A DNA stretch of 64,000 nt from Fluviicola sp. (GCF_039596395.1 NZ_JBCNJT010000001.1:1275315-1339314), one strand, 5' to 3'; shown: positions 24,057 to 34,297, counted from the first letter of the stretch. Translations and numbers: made by a program. Notes: a model not told the origin generated them from the sequence alone.

Positions 24057-25061
24057 ATGAAAAAGATCAAATATTCCGTCCTGGATTTATCCGTGATTAC
24101 CAAGGACGGCAACGCAGCAACAGCCATTCAACGAACAGTAGATTTAGCACAAAAAGCAGAGGAATTGGGGTATGAACGCGTTTGGCTGGCAGAACACCAC
24201 AACATGGAGTTCATTGCCAGTTCGGCAACTTCTGTATTGATCGGACACGTGGCTTCTAAAACCAAAAGCATTCGCGTGGGGTCGGGAGGAATTATGCTTC
24301 CTAACCATGCGCCCTTAGCCATTGCAGAACAATTCGGGACGCTGGAAACTTTGTATCCTTCACGGATTGACCTGGGATTGGGAAGAGCACCGGGGACGGA
24401 TCAGCAAACGGCCATGGCTCTGAGAAGGGGAGATTTGAATACGGCTTATCAATTCCCCAACGATGTTACGGCGCTTCAAACATATTTCAGTGAAGCCAAC
24501 AAAACAGCAGCTGTGCGCGCTTTTCCCGCCGAAGGGTTGAATATCCCGATCTGGATTCTGGGTTCCAGTACGGACAGCGCTTATTTAGCGGCGGAAATGG
24601 GATTGCCTTATGCATTTGCGTCGCATTTCGCCCCGAAACAATTCAAGATCGCTATACAGATTTACCGGACTAATTTCCGTCCGTCTCAATACCTGGAAAA
24701 GCCTTATGTGCTGGCCTGTGTAAACGGGATTGCAGCGGACAGCAACGAGGAAGCAGAATTGTTGTCGATGAGTTTGTACCAGATGTTTTCAGGTATTCTG
24801 ACCAACTCGCGGAAACCTTTGTCGCCACCTATCCCGAATCTGCTGGCATCCTGGCCACAGGAATTACTGGATGCCGTACAGGGAATGACTGCTTGTACGT
24901 TTGTGGGCGATAAAGATACGCTGATTGAGCAATTCAGCCGCTTTGTTGAAGAGCATGGTGTGGATGAACTGATGATTACCGGGAATATTTTTGACAATGA
25001 AAAGCGGTTGAGGTCTTACGAAATCCTCTCAGAGGTTTTCAATGCGATCAACCTGTCTTAG
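24057..25061 (+). CDS. LLM-class flavin-dependent oxidoreductase
   Basis: A 334-residue cytoplasmic protein of the bacterial luciferase-like (MsnO8-type) family: a TIM barrel beginning [10 protein letters not shown], then [69 protein letters not shown], and [28 protein letters not shown]. Members use reduced flavin and oxygen to oxidise varied substrates; the specific one cannot be told. It is monocistronic or leads into the lipoprotein gene 36 bp downstream. Confidence 0.92.
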   Translation: MKKIKYSVLDLSVITKDGNAATAIQRTVDLAQKAEELGYERVWLAEHHNMEFIASSATSVLIGHVASKTKSIRVGSGGIMLPNHAPLAIAEQFGTLETLYPSRIDLGLGRAPGTDQQTAMALRRGDLNTAYQFPNDVTALQTYFSEANKTAAVRAFPAEGLNIPIWILGSSTDSAYLAAEMGLPYAFASHFAPKQFKIAIQIYRTNFRPSQYLEKPYVLACVNGIAADSNEEAELLSMSLYQMFSGILTNSRKPLSPPIPNLLASWPQELLDAVQGMTACTFVGDKDTLIEQFSRFVEEHGVDELMITGNIFDNEKRLRSYEILSEVFNAINLS

Positions 25062-25097
25062 AATTGAGGGAAATTGATTAGCTTGCGGAACCAATCG

Positions 25098-25820
25098 ATG
25101 TTCATGCGTACTATTCAATTTCCCGTCCTTTTAATCATTATCCTCACCGGATTCCTTATTTCATGCGAAGATAACACACCTGTTTCGAAACAGCCTGCAG
25201 CAACAGAAGCTACTCCTGGAAAAGACAGTTTGATCGGCGAACAGAAAAGCAGTTTTGAAAGCCTTCTCAACAAATACCGGACTATTTCCTTTGATACGCT
25301 GAAAGTGTATTACGGATTTGATGAAAACGACAAGCGATTTGCCGGGCAGGAACTGACTTTTAAAGAAGCGAAGAGCTTGCCGATCGGATTCCGGGAACGG
25401 TATTTCGGAAAACTATCGGGAGTGTATGCCTGTTACCGGTTTGCACTGGATTCCACGCGTTTAGGACTCATCACGCGAATTCCTTCGGAGTACGAATCTT
25501 CTTCACTTGTTTTATTGGTTTTTGATCGCATAAAAGACCGGTTCCAGGACGAATATTTCTATTTGGGAACTTCAAACGGGGATGCGGGTGAGATCTATAC
25601 ACGGGTTTCCTGGTTATTCCAAACGAAGAAGAAGCAATTCCAGGCATTTGTTTATACTTACCGGTCTTCCCATGAGATAGATGATACGCTTACAACCGAA
25701 TCACACTATTACTTCCTGGTGGATTGCATGAAACCAACATTCGATTCGGTATCCACCAACCAGACACAACTCAAGAAACGCTTCAAAGGGCTTTTGCGAA
25801 CGGAAGAAGAAGGAATTTAA
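25098..25820 (+). CDS. Lipoprotein of unknown function
   Basis: About 240 residues; a hydrophobic signal peptide ends in a lipobox (TGFLISC, Cys near residue 23 from this start), so it is membrane-anchored. The mature part starts with a low-complexity Thr/Pro/Ala stretch and continues as a mixed globular domain (FESLLNKYRTISFDTLKVYYGFDE; VYACYRFALDSTRLGLITRIPSEYESSSLVLLVFD). No family recognised. ATG 25098 and 25104 are both possible starts; the TTG at 25074 would lengthen the signal without benefit. Confidence 0.72.
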   Translation: MFMRTIQFPVLLIIILTGFLISCEDNTPVSKQPAATEATPGKDSLIGEQKSSFESLLNKYRTISFDTLKVYYGFDENDKRFAGQELTFKEAKSLPIGFRERYFGKLSGVYACYRFALDSTRLGLITRIPSEYESSSLVLLVFDRIKDRFQDEYFYLGTSNGDAGEIYTRVSWLFQTKKKQFQAFVYTYRSSHEIDDTLTTESHYYFLVDCMKPTFDSVSTNQTQLKKRFKGLLRTEEEGI

Positions 25821-25858
25821 CGAAACCGCTCATTAATTCAATCGAATTGATTAAGTTC

Positions 25859-26533
25859 ATGATCAAAAAATCAAACCGACAATACATGGAAACCGGATCT
25901 ATTAACGAACAAGCAAATATCCTTCACTTAGAAGCAAGGGAAGCCGGTCAGGCGGGAAATTACCAACTGGCGATCGAAAAATTACTGGAAGCAATGAGTA
26001 TAGAACCTGCGTGGGCTTATCCGGTTTATGACCTGGCATTTACTTATTTGTTAATGGGTGATTTTGGGAATGCCCTGAAATATTACCGGGAAACAGACGC
26101 TTTGGAGCCGGATGGATTTTTTACCACCAAAACCGCAATCTATACACTGGAAGGTGAACAGGAGGGATTGTTCCCAGAAGGATTGTATACGTATTACATG
26201 CAGATCGAATGGACGGATGAGCCCGAAAAGAAGTACCACATAGCCAAACAAATTGCAGACAATGTACCTGGATTTGCACCGGCCTGGAAAGAGATCGCTT
26301 ATTTGCAGACAGACCCGGAAGAACGCTTGTATTGTATCGAACAGGGACTTGCAGGAAACCCGGACCGTGAAACCAAAGGCATTTTATTGCTGAATAAAGC
26401 CATGATCTTCAGCGAAAGAGGAGATAAGGAAACCGCGAAAAAATTACTTTCCGAGATTATTGATTCGCAGGAAACCACGCTTGCCAACAGTGAGATAGCG
26501 CGGGTGGCGCTGAAATCGATTAAGGATAATTAA
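25859..26533 (+). CDS. Tetratricopeptide repeat protein
   Basis: A 224-residue soluble protein with TPR helix pairs: HLEAREAGQAGNYQLAIEKL, YDLAFTYLLMGDFGNALKYY and LLNKAMIFSERGDKETAKKLL, separated by less regular helices. It is likely a protein-protein adaptor. The frame is open back into the preceding gene, but ATG 25859 lies after that gene's stop and gives a sensible start; ATG 25886 (METGS) is also possible. Confidence 0.8.
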   Translation: MIKKSNRQYMETGSINEQANILHLEAREAGQAGNYQLAIEKLLEAMSIEPAWAYPVYDLAFTYLLMGDFGNALKYYRETDALEPDGFFTTKTAIYTLEGEQEGLFPEGLYTYYMQIEWTDEPEKKYHIAKQIADNVPGFAPAWKEIAYLQTDPEERLYCIEQGLAGNPDRETKGILLLNKAMIFSERGDKETAKKLLSEIIDSQETTLANSEIARVALKSIKDN

Positions 26534-26719
26534 AATCAAAAGGGATCGTAAAATTTTATGGCCCTGGTGATTTTTGTCTGGCTGTAGCTAAGGTTCGTCG
26601 AATTGACTTTTTTTAACATTCAATTCTACCGGTTCTTTAAGGGGCTGGACACCAAATCTTTTATTTGAGAATTTTCAATTATTGATGTGTTAATGAAAAA
26701 TTAGCATCCTCTTGCCACA

Positions 26720-26750
26720 TTGCAAAGCCTGCCATGAACCAGTATTTTTG
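26720..26750 (+). promoter_or_regulatory. Promoter of the beta-helix protein gene
   Basis: TTG (26720-26722), a 20-bp spacer, then TATTTTTG (26743-26750), 23 bp before ATG 26774. Both elements fit the Bacteroidota consensus. Confidence 0.65.
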
Positions 26751-26773
26751 CGGGAAATTTTTAAATAATCGAT

Positions 26774-29700
26774 ATGAAATCACCTTTACAATGGCTCGTA
26801 GTAGCCTCCGTCACGATGGTTTCCGGTATCAGCTTTTCTCAGACGCGTTATGTTTCCGCCACCGGATCAGATGCGTCTAATGACTGCCAAACTCCGGGAA
26901 GTCCATGTGGAACAATTCAACATGCGTATTCGCAGGCTTTGGCAGACGATACGATCAAAATTGCTCCGGGGAACTACAACCTTACTTCTACACTTAGTTT
27001 ATTACAACCTGTAGTAATTACGGCTCTTGATCCGTCAAACAGACCCGTACTTACTACAACTGCATCTGATGTAATTTCTGTCGGAGCTGCGAATGTGACT
27101 ATTTCGCATTTGCAACTGAACATGGGCCTTACTGCAGCAAACGGTTTGAGAGGTATTGTGGGAACGGCAGATTATGATGGGTTGAATGTACATCATAACC
27201 AGTTCATCTCTACCAAAGCCGTTTCTACCGGGATGGTTTTCGGTGCTTATGCTGTGGATTTAACCGCTCCGGTGGGAGATTCTTACAGTGTAACACTGGA
27301 CAACAACACGGTTGCAACAGCCGGTCCGGTTGGTTACGATATCTTCGGAAGAGGATTCGGATTGGGGAAAGGTGCAACTGACGGCCCTTCAGGAGAAGTG
27401 TCAAACAACACGATCCTGGCGTATTATGCTATGCAGGCAGTGAGAAATACGGCTAACCTGACTGTTTCCGACAACATCCTGATGGGAATTACGATGGTCA
27501 ATTACCCGATTCTCGGAGCGCAAATTCATTTGAATAATAACACATTTACAGGTGTTGCTGCTGCTTTGGCGGATAATTTATACGCGATCCTGGACATTCG
27601 TGCCATCGAAGAAGGCGCTGTATTCGTAGAGGGGAATACTATTTCCAACTACACGAATATCGGGTTGTTGAGCATGGCTTCCAAAAACGTAAACGTTTCC
27701 GGGAACAACTTCAATCCTTTAACTACGGCAAACAACTTCATTTCATTAATGGCGAACACGAAATTAATGACAAACGGAGTTCAGGGAAACACCTTCAGCG
27801 ATGAAATCTCCATCAAAGGAAATACCTTCAATGCCGGTGTTGCAGGAACCGGAAAAGCAATCGTTTTTGCGGATCATTACGGAGCAAACACCCCGGCATT
27901 CGCAAACATCACCATCGGTGGTGAAACGGTTTCCGATAAGAATGTTTTTGTAGCTTCACTGGGGAATTACATTGTCCTGGACGAATTGTCAGGAGCAAGT
28001 ACTTCTTACCCGTTATGGGCTCCATATACGGCAACAACCATGGTTCCGTTTGACCAGGACGTAAATGCCTATGCGGTTTACAATACTTACAACCAGGCCG
28101 ATTTTGCTTCCGTAGATGCCAAGAACTACCAGCAATTAAACAATCCGGTACTGGGAACCGTGAACTTATCACCGGCAGGAAATATCCGCTATGTTTCCGC
28201 AACAGGATCCGATGATTTGAATACCTGTACACTTCCGGGAAGCCCGTGTTTGACTCTTGCACATGCTATTTCCGTAGCAGCAATCGGAGACTCCGTTTTG
28301 GTTGCCCCGGGTAACTACGCGCAAACAAGTATCCTGACGATTACCCAGCATGATTTAACACTTGCTGCACAAGACCTGAATGATAAGCCTGTTTTGACAA
28401 CGAATCAATCTACAATGATCGATATCAATGCGGAGGGTGTGCACATCGACGGATTCCGCCTGGAATTAGGTTTGACCGCAACAACCGGGAAATATGGAAT
28501 CATTTCCACTTCCAATACATTTGACAGCCTGAGCCTGACTAACAATGAGATCGTTTCTACTTCCCCGATTATTCCTTATGGAATGGTTTGGGATGCGTTT
28601 GCAGTTCGTTTGAATGCGAATACCGGTGAGAATACCAGTGTAAACATCCAGAATAACGTAATCGGAGAAGCGGTTGCAGGAACAAACAACATCTTTGGGC
28701 GTGGAATCAGCCTCGGTTCTGCCATTTTTGACGGTCCGGGCGGAGTGATCGCGAACAACGAGATCATGGCATACTATACGGTTCAGGCTATCCGTTCTCA
28801 AAACGAACTGGCAGTGAACAACAATGATTTTGCAGGAATCATGATGGTGAATACACCATTGTCTGACATTCACGTACACAATAACAACTTTGACGGCCAG
28901 ACACCGATGTCAATGGACAGTTTGTATGCATTGGCAGAATTGCGTTCCGTAGAGAATGCATCTGTTATGCTGGAGAACAACGTATTTACAAACTACACCC
29001 GCATTGCTTTGTTGAGCGAAGCGTCAAAAAATGTGGTGGTAAACGCCAATGAATTCAACCCGAGTACAACTGCAACAGCTTTCGTTTCCGTAATGGCAAA
29101 CACGAAGTTGATGACGAATGGTGTTCAGGGCAATACATACGCTGATGAGATCGAGATTACAGCAAACGACTTTCATGCAGGTACAGCGGGGGTTGGAACA
29201 GCAATCGTTTTCGCGGACCACTACGGAGCAAATACTCCGGCATTCGGAACAATTACCATCGGAGGAACAACAGCAGCGGCGAAAAATACTTTTGATACAG
29301 ATTTGGGATCATTCATCGCTTTGGATGAATTGACAGGAGCCAGTACTTCTTTCCCGTTATGGGCTCCGTACCCGGCTACAACGATGGTTCCTGTATCCCA
29401 GGATGTTGTTGCATTGGCAATTGAGAACAACTATGGGTTGGCTGATTTCGCAGCAATCGAAGCAAAAAACCACGACGAACTGGAAAATGCAGCTTTGGGT
29501 AAAGTGATCATTAAAGCAGCAGGAGACAACCGTTACGTTGCAAATACAGGAGTTGACGTTTCAAACGACTGTACATTGCCCGGAAATCCATGTGCTACTA
29601 TTGCACAAGCCATTTCAGTTGCGGCAGTGAATGACACCGTTTTCGTAGCAGGCGGTGCATATCCACAAACAAGCGTACTAAACGTGAATGTGGACGGATT

Positions 29701-31129
29701 GACTATTCTTGCACAGGACATTACAGACAAGCCGGTAATCACCACCAATCAACCAACCGTATTTGATATAGACGGAACAGATGTTTCCATTTACGGAATG
29801 AGAATGGAACTGGGATTAACTGCAACAACCGGGAAATACGGGATCGTTTCCACGACATCCAATTTCGATGGTGCTGTGATCCAAAAAAACGAGATCGTTT
29901 CCACTTCCCCGGTTATTCCTTACGGAATGGTTTGGGATGCGTTTGCAATCCGTTTGAATGCCCCGGCTTCCACATCTACTTTTGTGGCTATTTTGGATAA
30001 TACCATCGGAACAGCTACACCGGCAGGAAACAACATCTTCGGTCGGGGAATCAGTCTTGGTTCCGGTTCTTCAGATGGTCCGGGCGGAACAGTGATCAGC
30101 AACGACGTAAAAGCATATTATACAATCCAGGCGATCCGCACCAACCAGGATATGAACATCGCGAACAACAACTTCAGCGGTATTGCCATGTTGAATGCAC
30201 CATTGACAGGAACAGATATCCAATTCAGTTCAAACGATGTAGATGCAGTAACTCCGATGACAGCAGACAGCCTTTACGCTTTAATAGATGTTCGTGCTAT
30301 TGAGAACGGAACAGTTTCGATCGTTGATAACCATTTGACAAACTATACACGTATCGGTTTATTGAGCATGGCTTCCAAAAATGTAAGCGTTATAAACAAC
30401 CAGTTCACTCCTGAAGCTTCCGCTGCTGCGTTTACATCGGTAATGGCAAACACCAAACTGATGACAAACGGAGTACAGGGAAATACTTATTCCGATGAGA
30501 TTTCTCTTAAAGGAAATACTTTTGATGCAGGTGCAGCAAACGGAGGAACAGCAATTGTTTTTGCAGATCATTACGGGGTAAATACTCCTGCATTTGCAGC
30601 TGTTACAATCGGTGGAACGGCAGCGTCTGAGAAAAACACCTTCAACGCATCTTTAGGAAACTACATCGTATTGGATGATAAAACAGGAACAAGTGCAGCC
30701 GTTTCTTTATGGGCACCTTATTCCGTGACTACAATGAAGCCATTCACGCAGGATGTTGAAGCATTGTACATCCACAACACTTACAACCTTCCGAACGTAG
30801 CATCTGTTGAATTGAAAAATACCGATTCAGTAGACAACACGATTTTAGGAAAAGTGATTTTGGCTTATACCTTCTTAGGATTGGATGAAGCAGTAACTGT
30901 TGAAGCAAAACTTTACCCGAACCCGGCAATCAGTAACTTGACAATCGAGTTGACAGATAACGTTGCAATTGCAGAACTAACCGTGGTTGATTTGTCAGGG
31001 AAGGTGGTTTACACTTCTACGATCACTGGTTCTGAAACTATCGATGTCAGCAACCTGACTTCCGGAGTTTATGTGGTTCGTTTGAACAATAACGGACAGG
31101 TTTCAAGCACACGATTCGTGAAGAAGTAA
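26774..31129 (+). CDS. Triplicated right-handed beta-helix surface protein with T9SS sorting domain
   Basis: A 1451-residue secreted protein. A signal peptide (residues 1-23) is followed by three tandem units of about 448 residues, beginning at residues ~25, ~472 and ~920, each opening RYVSATGSD...C..PGSPC.TI.HA, a common start of parallel beta-helix (pectate-lyase/PbH1-type, DUF1565-like) domains. Within units, runs such as NNTFTG, GNTISNYT, NVNVSGNNFNP and MANTKLMTNGVQGNTYSDEI repeat as helix coils. Residues ~1375-1451 (LYPNPAISNLTIEL, LSGKVVYTS, GVYVVRLNN, STRFVKK) are a type A T9SS sorting domain. It should be surface-attached or released; possible roles are polysaccharide binding or adhesion. 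No catalytic residues are assigned. Promoter at 26720, terminator at 31167. Confidence 0.9.
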   Translation: MKSPLQWLVVASVTMVSGISFSQTRYVSATGSDASNDCQTPGSPCGTIQHAYSQALADDTIKIAPGNYNLTSTLSLLQPVVITALDPSNRPVLTTTASDVISVGAANVTISHLQLNMGLTAANGLRGIVGTADYDGLNVHHNQFISTKAVSTGMVFGAYAVDLTAPVGDSYSVTLDNNTVATAGPVGYDIFGRGFGLGKGATDGPSGEVSNNTILAYYAMQAVRNTANLTVSDNILMGITMVNYPILGAQIHLNNNTFTGVAAALADNLYAILDIRAIEEGAVFVEGNTISNYTNIGLLSMASKNVNVSGNNFNPLTTANNFISLMANTKLMTNGVQGNTFSDEISIKGNTFNAGVAGTGKAIVFADHYGANTPAFANITIGGETVSDKNVFVASLGNYIVLDELSGASTSYPLWAPYTATTMVPFDQDVNAYAVYNTYNQADFASVDAKNYQQLNNPVLGTVNLSPAGNIRYVSATGSDDLNTCTLPGSPCLTLAHAISVAAIGDSVLVAPGNYAQTSILTITQHDLTLAAQDLNDKPVLTTNQSTMIDINAEGVHIDGFRLELGLTATTGKYGIISTSNTFDSLSLTNNEIVSTSPIIPYGMVWDAFAVRLNANTGENTSVNIQNNVIGEAVAGTNNIFGRGISLGSAIFDGPGGVIANNEIMAYYTVQAIRSQNELAVNNNDFAGIMMVNTPLSDIHVHNNNFDGQTPMSMDSLYALAELRSVENASVMLENNVFTNYTRIALLSEASKNVVVNANEFNPSTTATAFVSVMANTKLMTNGVQGNTYADEIEITANDFHAGTAGVGTAIVFADHYGANTPAFGTITIGGTTAAAKNTFDTDLGSFIALDELTGASTSFPLWAPYPATTMVPVSQDVVALAIENNYGLADFAAIEAKNHDELENAALGKVIIKAAGDNRYVANTGVDVSNDCTLPGNPCATIAQAISVAAVNDTVFVAGGAYPQTSVLNVNVDGLTILAQDITDKPVITTNQPTVFDIDGTDVSIYGMRMELGLTATTGKYGIVSTTSNFDGAVIQKNEIVSTSPVIPYGMVWDAFAIRLNAPASTSTFVAILDNTIGTATPAGNNIFGRGISLGSGSSDGPGGTVISNDVKAYYTIQAIRTNQDMNIANNNFSGIAMLNAPLTGTDIQFSSNDVDAVTPMTADSLYALIDVRAIENGTVSIVDNHLTNYTRIGLLSMASKNVSVINNQFTPEASAAAFTSVMANTKLMTNGVQGNTYSDEISLKGNTFDAGAANGGTAIVFADHYGVNTPAFAAVTIGGTAASEKNTFNASLGNYIVLDDKTGTSAAVSLWAPYSVTTMKPFTQDVEALYIHNTYNLPNVASVELKNTDSVDNTILGKVILAYTFLGLDEAVTVEAKLYPNPAISNLTIELTDNVAIAELTVVDLSGKVVYTSTITGSETIDVSNLTSGVYVVRLNNNGQVSSTRFVKK
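26846..30872 (+). repeat. Three tandem 1.34-kb coding repeats
   Basis: Unit starts lie at 26846, 28187 and 29531 (periods 1341 and 1344 bp). A marker, ATGGCnAACACnAA, lies at 27749, 29093 and 30443. Units 2 and 3 share longer identical peptides (GLTATTGKYGI, IPYGMVWDAFA) that are altered in unit 1, so units 2 and 3 probably separated most recently. Third-base differences are common, so this is old duplication and not an assembly artefact. Confidence 0.85.
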
Positions 31130-31166
31130 GATCGTTTCTTTAAATAATGCACGTATGAGACGTGCC

Positions 31167-31204
31167 AGTAAGGGTGAAAAATTTTTCACCCTTACTTTTT
31201 TTTA
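31167..31204. terminator. Palindromic terminator after the beta-helix gene
   Basis: AGTAAGGGTGAAAAA (31167-31181) is followed directly by its exact complement TTTTTCACCCTTACT (31182-31196) and then a T run. It belongs to the A/T-centred palindrome family also seen at 53320, 55123, 62421 and 63888. A smaller GCACGT/ACGTGC hairpin precedes it at 31149-31165. Confidence 0.85.
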
Positions 31205-31266
31205 ACCTGACAGCCAACCATTTATAGAATCCTGCGTCTTTTTGACAAGCTATAATACTTGTACTT

Positions 31267-32712
31267 ATGAAAAGATTCATACTATTCATTGCCTTGAGTT
31301 CACCTGTTGCGTTCGGTCAAACCACGGTGATTATTCCGCAGGAAACCTACAACCAGATGAAAGCGAACGGAGCATTGGATCCTTCGGTGACTTACCAGCT
31401 CACTTCCAATACAACCGATCCGGTGGTTCATTATTCCGGAAGCCCGGAGAAAAACGGAGTTTGTAACTGCATGGTGCCGCTGGACAGCACCTTTATCCTT
31501 GCCATGCAGCCGAATGACGATTACTATTCCAACCTGATCTCGCTTCCGTTTACCTTTGATTTCTACGGAAACACTTATAATTCCCTGTACATCAATAATA
31601 ACGGGAATATTTCCTTCCTGGCGCAGTACCCGACATTTACAGCAAATCCTTTCCCGGATGCACAATACAACATGATTGCGCCTTTCTGGGGAGATGTGGA
31701 TACCCGTGATTCTTTGATGATGGGAGGAAGTAACGGAAATGTGTGGTACAAAATGACACCGAATGCGCTGGTGGTTGTCTGGGACCAGGTAGGATACTAC
31801 AATGTGCACGGAGATAAAAGAAATACTTTCCAGCTGGTTATTTCGGATGGAACCGACCCGTTGATCCCGATCGGCAACAACGTTTCTTTCTGTTACGGAG
31901 ATATGCAATGGACAACCGGTGATGCATCCAGTGGAATCAATGGATTCGGAGGTGTTCCGGCTACGGTAGGAGTGAATTACGGAAACGGGATCGATTACTT
32001 CCAGGTAGGAACATTCGATCAGCCGGGAACAGGCTTCGACGGGCCATACAATGCTCCTGACGAGGTTGATTTCCTGGATAACATGGAAATGTATTTCAAT
32101 GTAGCGGGAGCAAGTTCTTCCAATACGCCTCCGATGGTGATTGCAGCAGGGATTTGTGATACGATCGATGTGTATTCCGGAGATACGCTGAAATCCATCC
32201 ACACCGCAGATTTCACTGTGATGGTAGCAACTCCGGAGATCAACCAGTCATTACAGGTGGATGTTACCTGTCCGGATTACCCGAACGCAATCGCGGTAAC
32301 ACAAACACCGATCGGGAATGAATTTGTAACGGTTGACATTACATTTGATGCAACTTTGGTTCCCTCGGGAATGTATAACGTTCTAATCACTGCAACGGAC
32401 AACGGTGTGCCGGCAGCTACAACCGTGAAATCCATTCCTATCCACGTTCAGCTGGACGAGTCACTTGGCCTGAAGGAGTTTGAGAATACGTTCTCTGTTT
32501 ACCCGAATCCGGCATTTGACAAGCTGAATATTCAGTTGAATAACGGCAAACAGGCATCTGTAGAGATGATCGACTTGTTGGGAAATACCGTTTATTCAGG
32601 AGAAGTGGGTGCTACCAAATCCATCGACATTGCACATTTGAATGCAGGAGTTTATTTGGTGAAAGTAACCATGGATAACCAGGTTTCAAGCACGCGTTTC
32701 GTGAAGAATTAA
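31267..32712 (+). CDS. Secreted nidogen-like (NIDO) domain protein with T9SS sorting domain
   Basis: A 481-residue secreted protein. Signal peptide near residues 1-17 (AFGQ). Residues ~70-280 resemble a NIDO domain, as in extracellular matrix and surface proteins: LPFTFDFYGNTYNSLYINNN, GNISFLAQYPTF, MIAPFWGDVDTR, LVVVWDQVGYY, NTFQLVISDG and NNVSFCYGDMQWTTGDAS. A following ~100-residue beta domain resembles a cadherin/Ig-like fold. Residues ~405-481 (SVYPNPAFDKLNIQLNN ... GVYLVKVTM ... STRFVKN) are a type A T9SS sorting domain, very like that of the upstream beta-helix protein. Likely adhesion or matrix role at the cell surface. Confidence 0.86.
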   Translation: MKRFILFIALSSPVAFGQTTVIIPQETYNQMKANGALDPSVTYQLTSNTTDPVVHYSGSPEKNGVCNCMVPLDSTFILAMQPNDDYYSNLISLPFTFDFYGNTYNSLYINNNGNISFLAQYPTFTANPFPDAQYNMIAPFWGDVDTRDSLMMGGSNGNVWYKMTPNALVVVWDQVGYYNVHGDKRNTFQLVISDGTDPLIPIGNNVSFCYGDMQWTTGDASSGINGFGGVPATVGVNYGNGIDYFQVGTFDQPGTGFDGPYNAPDEVDFLDNMEMYFNVAGASSSNTPPMVIAAGICDTIDVYSGDTLKSIHTADFTVMVATPEINQSLQVDVTCPDYPNAIAVTQTPIGNEFVTVDITFDATLVPSGMYNVLITATDNGVPAATTVKSIPIHVQLDESLGLKEFENTFSVYPNPAFDKLNIQLNNGKQASVEMIDLLGNTVYSGEVGATKSIDIAHLNAGVYLVKVTMDNQVSSTRFVKN

Positions 32713-32730
32713 TAGTTTTTTTAATAAAAT

Positions 32731-32775
32731 AAAACAGTTAGGCACGCAATTAATCGCGTGCCTAACTGTTTTTAA
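32731..32775. terminator. Palindromic terminator
   Basis: A 17-bp stem: AAAACAGTTAGGCACGC (32731-32747) against its exact complement at 32756-32772, around AATTAATC, followed by a T. The centre is related to the CGATTAATCG palindromes at 42615 and 54505. Confidence 0.85.
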
Positions 32776-32896
32776 ATGAATTCGCAAGCCGGCATTCGTA
32801 ATGGCAAATTGTTTAATAACCTGTTCATAAACTTTCCTAAAACTTTTCGCCAGGGCTCCGATTTTCGCTAATTTTATAGAAACACAACGATAGCGT

Positions 32897-34297
32897 ATGT
32901 TTGACTGGGAAGACGATAACGACAATTTTGAGAACCACCTGAATGATGATTTGGCGCGTTTCGAATCACAGCTTGAAACAAACTCGGTGGGCTTTTTTGA
33001 CAGTGATCGTCTGGAGGCGATTATTGATCATTACCTGATGAACGGGAATTACTCCAAGGGAGAATTAGCCGCAGAGGTCGGAATACAGCAATATCCTTTC
33101 AATACCTTATTCCAGATTCGCAGGGCGCAGGCCATGTCGGGTTTGGGAAAACTGAAAGAAGCATTGGAATTACTGGATGCAGCTGAGCAGATCGACTCGG
33201 AATCCATGGAGCTTTACCTGACAAAAGCAACTATTTTCAGCCAGTTGAGAGACAGCAAAAGGGCGGTAAACTTTTTCCGTCGTGCACTCGAACTGGCCGA
33301 CCGGGAGGAAAAGGACGAGATTTTCCTGGACCTGGCAACCGAATTGGAGCAATTAAAAGACTTTAAAGGTGCTGTAGAAGTACTGGAGGAGGCAATGCGT
33401 TCCAATCCGAAGAACGAGGGGGCTTTGTACGAACTGGCGTTCTGTTTTGACCAGCTTGGAAATAATGCCCGTGCGATTCAAACATACCGTCGCTTTCTGG
33501 ACGATAATCCTTATTCATTCACCGCCTGGTATAATTTAGGGAATACCTATTCGAAAGAAGAAAAATTTCACGATGCCATTACGGCTTACGAATATTGCGT
33601 GGCCATTAACGACCGTTTTTCGCCTGCATATTTCAACATGGGAAATGCCCAGCTGACAGTAGAGCAATACAAAGAATCAATCGACTCTTTTGAGCGCTGC
33701 ATTGAGATTGACGGAGACGATCCGCTGACTTATTGTTATTTGGGAGAAGCAAACGAGCAGTTAAACAATTTAACTGTTGCCTGGGATTTTTACCAGAAAG
33801 CCTTGTCCATGTCACCGACACTGGCAGAAGCCTGGCTGGGATTGGGGATCGTTAAGGATTTGCAGGGGCAGCCGAAAGAAAGCCTTCACTACATCGAAAG
33901 AGCATTGGAGCTGGAACCGAACATGGACGGATACTATCACGTTTATGCAGGAGCGCTTGAAAATGCAGGATTGATACCTGAAGCGGAAGAAGCTTACCTG
34001 GCATGTTTAACATTGGACCCGGAAAACGAAGATTGTTTCTTTGATTACGTGGACTTTTTGCTGGAACATAAGGTAGGAGAGGCGCGCACTTTCGTGGAAA
34101 ATTACATTTTGAGACATCAATTGTTTTTCTCGGTGCTTCCGATTATTTATTTCAATTGGGTAGCTGGAAATGAGGAAGGTGCTAAGTTAGTGCTAGTTGA
34201 GTCCCTGAATAAAGACCGTGAAAAAACAAAAGAAGTATTTATTCGCTATCCCGAATTGGCAGATGTGCAAGAATTAGTAAATTTGACACGCTCATAG
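32897..34297 (+). CDS. Tetratricopeptide repeat protein
   Basis: A 466-residue cytoplasmic protein with an acidic N-terminus (FDWEDDNDNFENHLNDD) and about ten TPR units, such as FQIRRAQAMSGLGKLKEAL, GALYELAFCFDQLGNNARAI, AWYNLGNTYSKEEKFHDAI, AYFNMGNAQLTVEQYKESI and TYCYLGEANEQLNNLTVAW. It is widespread in Bacteroidota next to the phosphosulfolactate-synthase-like gene (recollection, not checked here). The partner is unknown. TAATTTTA before the start is one base off a -7 box. Confidence 0.87.
   Translation: MFDWEDDNDNFENHLNDDLARFESQLETNSVGFFDSDRLEAIIDHYLMNGNYSKGELAAEVGIQQYPFNTLFQIRRAQAMSGLGKLKEALELLDAAEQIDSESMELYLTKATIFSQLRDSKRAVNFFRRALELADREEKDEIFLDLATELEQLKDFKGAVEVLEEAMRSNPKNEGALYELAFCFDQLGNNARAIQTYRRFLDDNPYSFTAWYNLGNTYSKEEKFHDAITAYEYCVAINDRFSPAYFNMGNAQLTVEQYKESIDSFERCIEIDGDDPLTYCYLGEANEQLNNLTVAWDFYQKALSMSPTLAEAWLGLGIVKDLQGQPKESLHYIERALELEPNMDGYYHVYAGALENAGLIPEAEEAYLACLTLDPENEDCFFDYVDFLLEHKVGEARTFVENYILRHQLFFSVLPIIYFNWVAGNEEGAKLVLVESLNKDREKTKEVFIRYPELADVQELVNLTRS

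Noticed and set aside
26846-30872. Assembly duplication of the beta-helix unit
   Set aside because: The three copies differ at many third-codon positions and by small indels, so they are diverged biological repeats.
31300-32202. 300-codon open frame on the minus strand inside the NIDO-domain gene
   Set aside because: It is antisense to a gene with clear signal peptide, domain and sorting tail. The predicted product is rich in His/Arg/Ile with no family features.
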